NCBI RefSeq assembly: GCF_036014215.1
Contig: NZ_CP107921.1
Location: 1,349,501-1,413,500, forward strand
Reading direction: 5' to 3'
Source of the DNA: Streptomyces sp. NBC_00440
GTDB taxonomy: Bacteria > Actinomycetota > Actinomycetes > Streptomycetales > Streptomycetaceae
Length of the DNA stretch: 64,000 nucleotides
Position numbers and translations under genes: made by a program. Numbering within the stretch: the first letter of the stretch is position 1; every line of letters starts with the position of its first letter. A model generated the notes under the pieces. The model was not told where the DNA came from. It ran no database searches and worked only from the letters and a program-made list of their open reading frames with translations. Of this stretch, positions 59,301 through 64,000 are shown piece after piece.

Positions 59301-59839
59301 TCGAGGCGGAGCGCGTCGCCGTGGACCTCCCGCCAGGGTCCGAGCAGGACGGCGGCCCGGTCCGGGCGGCCTGCGGCGAGCGCCCGGCCGACGTCGGAGT
59401 CCGGGCCGAGCAGGACGGCGAGACCGTCCCCGTGGTTCTCGTCCCAGGGCAGCAGGGGCCGGTCCCCGTCCGCGTGGGCCGCGGTGACCAGCCGGCACAG
59501 GGCCGCCCAGCCCTCCGCGCCGTCCCGGGCGAGGAAGGTCGCGCGGGGCACGGACTCGTCGACGAACACCCCGCCGCGCACGGGGGCGCGCATCCGGTGC
59601 GTGGGGCCCTCGGCGCGCGCCCGCCCGCCGACCGCGAGCCGCGCCCCGAACAGCGGCCGCACCCCGGCCGCGGCGCACGCCTTGGCGAAGCGGACGGTGC
59701 CCGCGAGGGTGTCCCGGTCGGTCAGCGCGATGGCGTCCATGCCCCGCTCGGCGGCCCGCTCGGCGAGCCGTTCCGGGTGGGAGGCCCCGTACCGCAGGGA
59801 GAACCCCGAGACGGTGTGGAGATGCGTGAAACCGGGCAT
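56384..59839 (-). CDS. dnaE2: Error-prone DNA polymerase DnaE2
   Basis: An 1151-residue C-family polymerase. The N-terminal PHP domain starts FTHLHTVSGFSLRYGASHPE. Polymerase aspartates occur in ALPDIDIDVESARR (residues 416-430) and GLLKLDVLGVRMQSA (near 575); AARGSGAGSLVNHLLGI precedes them. The clamp-binding and OB-fold (VFTTLDDGTGLVDLAFFDDS) parts follow. DnaE2 lacks the proofreading partner and makes mutations during damage bypass. The ATG at 59839 has GGAGG before it and begins the MPGFTHLHT sequence. A LexA-type box lies 66 bases upstream, and imuB-like gene is co-translated. Confidence 0.94.
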   Translation of the reverse strand: MPGFTHLHTVSGFSLRYGASHPERLAERAAERGMDAIALTDRDTLAGTVRFAKACAAAGVRPLFGARLAVGGRARAEGPTHRMRAPVRGGVFVDESVPRATFLARDGAEGWAALCRLVTAAHADGDRPLLPWDENHGDGLAVLLGPDSDVGRALAAGRPDRAAVLLGPWREVHGDALRLEAVHHGLSGTGPGSLRLAARTLGFAAEQGVRPVLTNAVRYADQGQGPVADVLDAARRLVPVDPRKGLDSGERWLKDAGEMFRTAERIAEAAGFRRDTAHRLIDETQSLAASCSVDAEDDLGMGTVHFPEPRLVGAAHRTAQRVLASRSAAGMVLRGYDRRREYWERLHHELDIIAFHGHASYFLTVARVVDDVKEMGIRVAARGSGAGSLVNHLLGIANADPVEHGLLMERFLSRRRLALPDIDIDVESARRLDVYRAIIGRFGAERVATVAMPETYRVRHAIRDVGAALSMDPAETDRLAKAFPHIRARDARAALAELPELRAVAEESEQGGGKYGRLWELVEGLDALPRGIAMHPCGVLLSDASLLRRTPVMPTSGEGFPMSQFDKEDVEDLGLLKLDVLGVRMQSAMAHAVAEIGRATGEHLDLDDPAQVPAGDPATYALIRSTETLGCFQIESPGQRDLVGRLQPATFDDLVVDISLFRPGPVAADMVRPFIEARHGRAPVRFPHPDLAEALSGTYGVVVFHEQIIEILRIMTGCGRDEADQARRRLSDPEWQGRIRAWFAGATAERGYAPEVTAHTWEIVEAFGAYGFCKAHAVAFAVPTYQSAWLKAHHPAAFYAGLLTHDPGMYPKRLLLADARRRGVPVLPLDVNRSAVAHRIELVSGTFGVRLALSDVHGISEAEAARIETGRPYSSLLDFWQRARPGKPVAQRLAQVGALDAFGANRRDLLLHISELHAGRSGSAHSGQLALGEGRRTAPAGLPDLSDAERLSAELGILGMDSSRHLMEDHYAFLKELGALSARRLRSAEHGQSVLVAGAKAATQTPPIRSGRRVVFTTLDDGTGLVDLAFFDDSHATCAYTVFHSWLLLVRGVVQRRGPRSLSVVGSAAWNLADLVELRRTGGLDAVAAALATPAPDGRDGADGKDGTGDNGRRIQLSTGYEMNPWADLRPAGDPNATGRKLWHSSQGSAG

Positions 59840-59904
59840 CCGCCGCACCTCCTGCTCCGATGGTCCAGTCCGTTCCTGACCCCCTTCTCCACCATAGACC
59901 ACTT

Positions 59905-59920
59905 TCGAATACTTGTGCGA
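59905..59920 (-). promoter_or_regulatory. LexA (SOS) box upstream of dnaE2
   Basis: On the minus strand TCGCAC-AAGT-ATTCGA agrees with the actinobacterial SOS box TCGAAC-n4-GTTCGA at 10 of 12 defined positions. It is 66 to 81 bases before the dnaE2 start and 70 bases before the divergent membrane gene. This suggests DNA-damage induction of the operon. Confidence 0.65.
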
Positions 59921-59989
59921 TTAACGGCGCGTCAGCCATTCGGGCCCGCCCCACCTGCGTAAACACCGGCTCTACCGGACCGTGGGGCC

Positions 59990-61021
59990 ATGACTTTTCT
60001 GGACGAGATGAAGACCGCTGTCACTCCGCGCGCGGCGCTGCTCGTCATCGGCACGCTGGTGCTTCAGCTGCTGTTCATCGCGTCCTATGTGGGCGCTCTG
60101 CACAATCCCCGGCCGAAGGACGTCCCCTTCGGGGTCGTCGCGCCCGCGCAGGCGGGCCCGCGGCTGGTCAGTGAACTCAAGGGACTCCCCGGCGGGCCGC
60201 TGGACCCGCGTACGGTCGCCGACGCGGCCGATGCCCGGCAGAAGATCCTGAACCGTGATCTCGACGGCGCCCTGATCGTCCGCCCCGGTGGTTCGAAGGA
60301 CACGCTCCTGGTCGCGTCCGGCGGCGGGACCGTGCTGTCCTCGTCGCTCGACCGGATCATCACCGGCGTGGAGAAGACACAGCGGCGGAGCGTGCGGACC
60401 GTCGACGTGGCACCGGCGTCGGCCCAGGACTTCGACGGTCTCTCCGCGTTCTACCTGGTCGTCGGATGGTGCGTCGGCGGCTACCTCTGCGCGTCGATCC
60501 TGGCCATCAGTGCGGGCTCCCGGGCCGCCAACGGACGGCGCGCCGCGCTCAGGCTCATCACCATGGCGCTCTACTCGGTCCTGGGCGGGCTGGGGGGCGC
60601 GGTCATCGTCGGCCCGGTGCTCGGCGCCCTGCCCGGCAGCGTCCTGGCGCTCTGGGGTCTCGGCGCGCTGGTCGTCTTCGGGGTCGGCGCGATCACTCTC
60701 GCCCTGCAGGCGCTCACCGGCATCGTGGGGATCGGCCTGGCCGTCCTGCTGGTGGTGGTCGCGGGCAACCCGAGCGCGGGCGGCGCCTTCCCGCTGCCGA
60801 TGCTGCCGCCGTTCTGGCACGCGATCGGCCCCTGGCTGCCCCCGGGCGCGGGCACCTGGACGGCGCGCTCCATCGCGTACTTCAGGGGCAACTCCGTCAC
60901 CGGGCCGCTGCTGGTGCTCTCCGGCTGGGCGGTGGTGGGCACGGTGATCACGCTCTCCATGTCCACGCTCCGCAGGAGGCCGGCCGTCGCCCCGGAGCCA
61001 CGGGAGACGCCCCGGGCCTGA
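59990..61021 (+). CDS. Membrane protein of the YhgE/Pip (DUF3533) type
   Basis: A 343-residue protein. One helix near the N-terminus (AALLVIGTLVLQLLFIASYV) is followed by an outside domain of about 130 residues (DVPFGVVAPAQAGPRLVSEL, LVASGGGTVLSSSLDRIITG) and five further helices, the layout of ABC-2-like YhgE/Pip proteins. These are linked to phage infection or export, but the role here is unknown. The start at 59990 has only GGGG upstream. A 13-bp hairpin follows the gene. Confidence 0.75.
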   Translation: MTFLDEMKTAVTPRAALLVIGTLVLQLLFIASYVGALHNPRPKDVPFGVVAPAQAGPRLVSELKGLPGGPLDPRTVADAADARQKILNRDLDGALIVRPGGSKDTLLVASGGGTVLSSSLDRIITGVEKTQRRSVRTVDVAPASAQDFDGLSAFYLVVGWCVGGYLCASILAISAGSRAANGRRAALRLITMALYSVLGGLGGAVIVGPVLGALPGSVLALWGLGALVVFGVGAITLALQALTGIVGIGLAVLLVVVAGNPSAGGAFPLPMLPPFWHAIGPWLPPGAGTWTARSIAYFRGNSVTGPLLVLSGWAVVGTVITLSMSTLRRRPAVAPEPRETPRA

Positions 61022-61051
61022 GGGCGGAGCCGGGGGCGGCCCCACGGCAGA

Positions 61052-61082
61052 GGCCCGGCCCGTCACGAGGACGGGCCGGGCC
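61052..61082. terminator. 13-bp hairpin after the YhgE/Pip-like gene
   Basis: GGCCCGGCCCGTC (61052-61064) pairs exactly with GACGGGCCGGGCC (61070-61082) across ACGAG. It lies between convergent genes. Confidence 0.75.
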
Positions 61083-61106
61083 CTGTTGCTGTTCGCAGGA
61101 CATGCA

Positions 61107-61147
61107 CTTCAGGACACGCCTTCAGGAGGCACGCCTTCAGAACACGC
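61107..61147. repeat. Three tandem copies of a CTTCAG-ACACGC unit
   Basis: CTTCAGGACACGC (61107-61119), CTTCAGGAGGCACGC (61120-61134) and CTTCAGAACACGC (61135-61147) follow directly on one another. The stretch is intergenic, between the hairpin and the protease stop codon. Confidence 0.65.
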
Positions 61148-61167
61148 CCTGCGTACGGGAGGGAGCG

Positions 61168-62253
61168 TCAGCCGATCGTCGCTCCGAAGGCGGCCAGCGC
61201 CGCGGGCACCGGCTGGAAGAACGTCTCGCCGCCGGCGGAGCAGTCACCGCTGCCGCCCGAGGTCAGACCGATCGCGCTGTCGCCCGAGAAGAGCGCGCCG
61301 CCGCTGTCGCCGGGCTCGGCGCAGACATCGGTCTGGATGAGGCCGTTGACGACATCGCCGTTGCCGTAGTTGACGGTGGCGTTGAGCCCCTTCACCGTGC
61401 CGCCGTGCACCTGGGTGGTGGAACCGCTGCGCTGGACCGCCATGCCGACCGTCGCGTCGGCCGCCTTGGTGATCGGCTGCGTCTTGCCGTTGTAGAGGTC
61501 GACCTCACTCGGGTGCGGGGTGTCCGATGTGTACTTCACCAGGCCGTAGTCGTGGCCGGGGAAGTCGGAGGCCGCGTTGGTGCCGATCTCGGATCCGCCC
61601 TGCGAGTCCGACCAGCTGCTGACGGCCTGGGTGCAGTGCCCGGCGGTGATGAAGTACGGCTGGCCGTCCTTGACCACGTTGAAGCCGAGCGAGCAGCGGG
61701 CGCTGGAGCCCCAGATGGCGTCGCCGCCCGCGATGAGGGGCTTGAACTCCCCCGCGCTGCGCTTGAGTTCGGCCTTGGCGCCGAGGCCCTTGACGACGCT
61801 GTCCAGCTTCGAGAGCTTCGCCCCGGAGACGGTGCGGTCGGCGGTGACGACGATCTTGTTACTGACCGGGTCCACCGCCCATGAGGTGCCCGGCAGCGAT
61901 GCCTTGTCGGCCAGGGTCTTGCGCGCACCGGTCAGTGCGGTCATCGAGTTCTGGACGACTCTCGCTCGGCCGCCCGCCTTGCGCACACCCTGGGCCGCCG
62001 CCTCGTCGACGACGTTCACCACCAGGTGCTTGCTCTTGGCGTCGTAGTACGAACCGGCCGCGTCGGCGCCCAGTTCGTGGGTCAGCGTCGAGGCCAGGGT
62101 CCCGGCCGCGGCCACGGACAGCGTCTTCACCGGGGATGCCGGTGCTGCCTCGCTGGCGTTGGCCGTCTGGAAGGTGACGCCTGCGGCGATCAGCGCGGCG
62201 GCGCCGGTCGCTGCCGCGATCACTCGGCGCTTGGGTATGCGTCGGTGCTTCAA
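61168..62253 (-). CDS. Secreted S1-family serine protease (streptogrisin-like)
   Basis: A 361-residue precursor. The TTG at 62253 is chosen because AGGAGG stands six bases before it; upstream in-frame codons lack a site. A signal peptide ([20 protein letters not shown]) and a propeptide of the alpha-lytic type precede the mature enzyme, which begins near [18 protein letters not shown]. Catalytic residues are in FITAGHCTQ (His), [11 protein letters not shown] (Asp) and [20 protein letters not shown] (Ser). Cysteine pairs fit streptogrisin A/B/D enzymes. It should be secreted and self-processed. Confidence 0.93.
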   Translation of the reverse strand: MKHRRIPKRRVIAAATGAAALIAAGVTFQTANASEAAPASPVKTLSVAAAGTLASTLTHELGADAAGSYYDAKSKHLVVNVVDEAAAQGVRKAGGRARVVQNSMTALTGARKTLADKASLPGTSWAVDPVSNKIVVTADRTVSGAKLSKLDSVVKGLGAKAELKRSAGEFKPLIAGGDAIWGSSARCSLGFNVVKDGQPYFITAGHCTQAVSSWSDSQGGSEIGTNAASDFPGHDYGLVKYTSDTPHPSEVDLYNGKTQPITKAADATVGMAVQRSGSTTQVHGGTVKGLNATVNYGNGDVVNGLIQTDVCAEPGDSGGALFSGDSAIGLTSGGSGDCSAGGETFFQPVPAALAAFGATIG

Positions 62254-62637
62254 CTTCGACCTCCTGTGGGGGCCGCTTCCGGCCATGTGGGGTGACCGGA
62301 AGCGGAGGATGGAGCCGCCCACTATTCCGACAGTCACAGCTCGCACACAAGGTCGACCCATGGACGGGCACACGACACCAACAAGGCACCCGCACTCCGT
62401 TCACGAATGGGCAGTCCGGCAGGGGGACTCAAGCGGAGATAAGCCCCACCGGATGACAAACAGAAGCCGTTGCCCGACGGCCGCCGTCCGCTATCCACCG
62501 CCGGAGGACCGGATTGCGACCGGATTGCAACCGTGTTGCGGGCGGATTGCGGGCGCGGCCCCGTCCGTATCCGCACTTTCCCTGCAACTCCCTCCCCCGG
62601 AAATCGCTCTGATGGGTAATCATCGGAACGAAGGGGG
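62254..62637. other. Intergenic region between protease and alpha/beta hydrolase
   Basis: 384 bases without a convincing gene. It holds the divergent promoters of the two flanking genes. The only structure I see is the four-unit 11-bp repeat at 62511-62554. No clear -10/-35 pair was recognised. Confidence 0.6.
62511..62554. repeat. Four 11-bp direct repeats (GGATTGC units) upstream of the hydrolase
   Basis: GGATTGC-GACC, GGATTGC-AACC, GTGTTGC-GGGC and GGATTGC-GGGC follow one another without gaps, so the heptamer recurs every 11 bases, about one turn of the helix. The last unit ends 83 bases before the hydrolase start. SARP/OmpR-type activators bind heptamers with this spacing. Confidence 0.7.
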
Positions 62638-63549
62638 ATGCCAGTGCACACGATGCATGCATACGGCACAGAGGGACCGGGGCTGCGCGGGCGGGTTCGC
62701 GCGCCGGACGGACGTCATCTCACAGTGGAGCGCCTCGGCGATCCGCGCGGCAGGCCGGTGTTCCTGCTGCACGGCACACCGGGCAGCAGACTGGGGCCCG
62801 CCCCGCGCGGCATGGTGCTCTATCAGCGCAGAATGCAGCTCATCGCCTTCGACCGCCCCGGCTACGGAGGCAGTGACCGGCTGCCGGGACGCAGCGTCGC
62901 CGATGTCGCCCAGGACGTCGGGGCGATCGCGGACGCGCTGGGAATCGAGAAGTTCGCCGTCGCCGGGCGGTCGGGTGGCGCACCCCACGCGCTGGCCTGT
63001 GCGGCCCTGCTGCCCGGCCGGGTCACCAGGGCGGCCGCCCTGGTGACGCTCGCCCCGCGGGACGCCGTCGGGCTCGACTGGTTCGAGGGCATGGCCGCGT
63101 CCAACGTCCGGGAGTACACCAGCGCTTCCGACGACCCCGACGGTCTGGCGGCACGGCTCATCCCGCGCTCGGCGGAGATCAGGAAGAACCCCGTCCGCCT
63201 GCTCGACCAGCTGTTCAGCGACCTCACCGACTCCGACCGCAGAGTCGTCAACGACGCGGGCGTACGGGCCATGCTGCTGCGCAACTACCAGGAGGCGCTG
63301 CGCACTTCACCGTACGGCTGGATCGACGACGCGCTGGCGTTCTCCCGCCCCTGGGGTTTCGACCCCGCCGACATCCGCAGCCCGATCATGCTGTGGCACG
63401 GGGTGAAGGACGTCTTCTCACCCGTCGGCCACTCGCGCTGGCTGGCCCGGCGCATCCCGGGCGCGACGGCCGTACTCGAACCGGCCGCCGCGCACTTCGA
63501 CGCGCTGCACGCGCTCCCCCGCATCCTCAACTGGCTGCTGGACGAGTGA
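62638..63549 (+). CDS. Alpha/beta hydrolase
   Basis: A 303-residue protein with FLLHGTPGSRLGPAPRGMVL (oxyanion region), IAFDRPGYGGSDRLPGRSVA, the nucleophile AGRSGGAPHALA with Ser112, IRSPIMLWHGVKDVFSPVGH (acid) and EPAAAHFDALHALPRILNWL (histidine). No signal peptide is evident, so it should act inside the cell on an unknown ester or related substrate. The ATG at 62638 directly abuts AAGGGGG; the GTG two codons later (62644) has better spacing and may be the real start. Confidence 0.85.
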   Translation: MPVHTMHAYGTEGPGLRGRVRAPDGRHLTVERLGDPRGRPVFLLHGTPGSRLGPAPRGMVLYQRRMQLIAFDRPGYGGSDRLPGRSVADVAQDVGAIADALGIEKFAVAGRSGGAPHALACAALLPGRVTRAAALVTLAPRDAVGLDWFEGMAASNVREYTSASDDPDGLAARLIPRSAEIRKNPVRLLDQLFSDLTDSDRRVVNDAGVRAMLLRNYQEALRTSPYGWIDDALAFSRPWGFDPADIRSPIMLWHGVKDVFSPVGHSRWLARRIPGATAVLEPAAAHFDALHALPRILNWLLDE

Positions 63550-63579
63550 GAACCGGGGCGCGCGGCGCGATCCGGACCG

Positions 63580-64000
63580 TCACACCACGAGCGGCTCCAG
63601 GTCCCGGCTGAACCGCCGCGCGTCGCCCGCGATCCCCACGTAGTCGTGGTCGTCACCGAGCTGCCGCTGCAGCTCGGTGACGGTCTCCGCCCTCAGCAGC
63701 TGCGCCTCCTCCTTGCGGCCGAGCGCGTCCAGCGTCACCGACATGTTGGACGCACAGGCCAGGGTCTCCGGATGGTGGGCGCCGACGACCTCGCGCAGCG
63801 CCGCGACCACCCGGCGCTCGATCTCCAGCGCCTTGGGGAGATCGCCCAGCTGGGCCGTGACATTGGCGAGGTTGACGGTCGCGAACAGCACATGCGGATG
63901 GCGGGGGTTCAGTACGTCGCTCATCGCCCTGATCGTGCTGGCGAGCACCGACTCCGCGGTGTCCAGCGCCCCGCAGGCCCCCTGGTAGATGCCGAGGTTG
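63580..64000 (-). CDS. FxsT-like TPR protein, C-terminal fragment
   Basis: The last 139 residues of a gene that continues beyond the right edge. It is built of about three kinesin-light-chain-type TPRs (VLNPRHPHVLFATVNLANVT, VVGAHHPETLACASNMSVTL) and ends RFSRDLEPLVV. The H-P-x-T/V repeats and the DLEP ending resemble the TPR protein of the FxSxx-COOH system in Streptomyces, but the usual cap domain and partner genes are outside the window, so the assignment is tentative. Confidence 0.6.
   Translation of the reverse strand, partial: NLGIYQGACGALDTAESVLASTIRAMSDVLNPRHPHVLFATVNLANVTAQLGDLPKALEIERRVVAALREVVGAHHPETLACASNMSVTLDALGRKEEAQLLRAETVTELQRQLGDDHDYVGIAGDARRFSRDLEPLVV

Noticed and set aside
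56408..59962. Plus-strand open frame of 1184 codons opposite dnaE2
   Set aside because: Antisense shadow of dnaE2; composition is Gly/Arg/Glu/Val-rich without any motif, and no ribosome site precedes it.
1..64000. CRISPR array or intact insertion sequence
   Set aside because: No regularly spaced repeats with unique spacers, no cas genes and no transposase frame were seen; the only MITE-like structure is at 7916-8077.

Overview
The window is chromosomal DNA of a high-GC actinomycete, almost certainly Streptomyces. Evidence: very GC-rich coding sequence throughout, frequent GTG/TTG starts, mycothiol-dependent formaldehyde detoxification, a WhiJ-type XRE/DUF397/anti-sigma-like ATPase locus, a streptogrisin-type protease, a Streptomyces-type SoxR, and an FxsT-like TPR protein at the right edge. 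About 55 genes are recognised. No phage, plasmid, CRISPR array, intact insertion sequence or antibiotic cluster was seen.

Layout. 0-8 kb: start of an M20 peptidase, tRNA-Leu(GAG) with a perfect terminator, a secreted GH95-like glycosidase, a developmental-type regulatory locus (ATPase plus small protein one way; XRE, DUF397 and methyltransferase the other), then the mscR/MBL pair. 7.9-8.1 kb: a 162-bp nested palindrome that abuts the stop codon of an amino-acid permease. 9.6-14.3 kb: a full L-idonate/D-gluconate catabolic operon (gntK, gntP, idnO, idnD) with a divergent GntR repressor and a two-arm operator. 14.5-23.3 kb: a cytochrome b/molybdopterin oxidoreductase pair, transporter and housekeeping-type genes.

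23.5-29.1 kb: a TetR-controlled set (phosphotransferase, acyl-CoA dehydrogenase, SDR, acyl-CoA synthetase) whose composition matches levulinate/4-hydroxyacid catabolism (lva) and the human ACAD11 fusion. 29-34 kb: secreted NamZ muramidase and penicillin-acylase-type hydrolase. 34-43.5 kb: SoxR and three further TetR units, two of which share a recognisable palindrome between target promoters (MaoC plus its TetR; acyl-CoA dehydrogenase/TetR plus an aldehyde/alcohol dehydrogenase operon), and a third with a palindrome on the hmgA promoter.

43.4-55.2 kb: homogentisate dioxygenase, a GntR regulator, an SPFH/zinc-ribbon stress pair, a stand-alone type ISP C-terminal-like protein, secreted SGNH and lipase genes, an AAA ATPase, DUF402 and a methyltransferase. 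55.4-59.9 kb: a dnaE2-imuB-like mutasome operon with a LexA box and no imuA. 60-64 kb: a membrane protein, a streptogrisin-like protease, an alpha/beta hydrolase preceded by four 11-bp direct repeats, and the end of an FxsT-like gene.

The strongest signals beyond routine genes are the palindromic element, the lva-like cluster with its operator, the matched TetR operators, the SOS-linked mutasome, and the helical-phase repeats at 62.5 kb. All functional calls come from reading the sequence; no database search was run.
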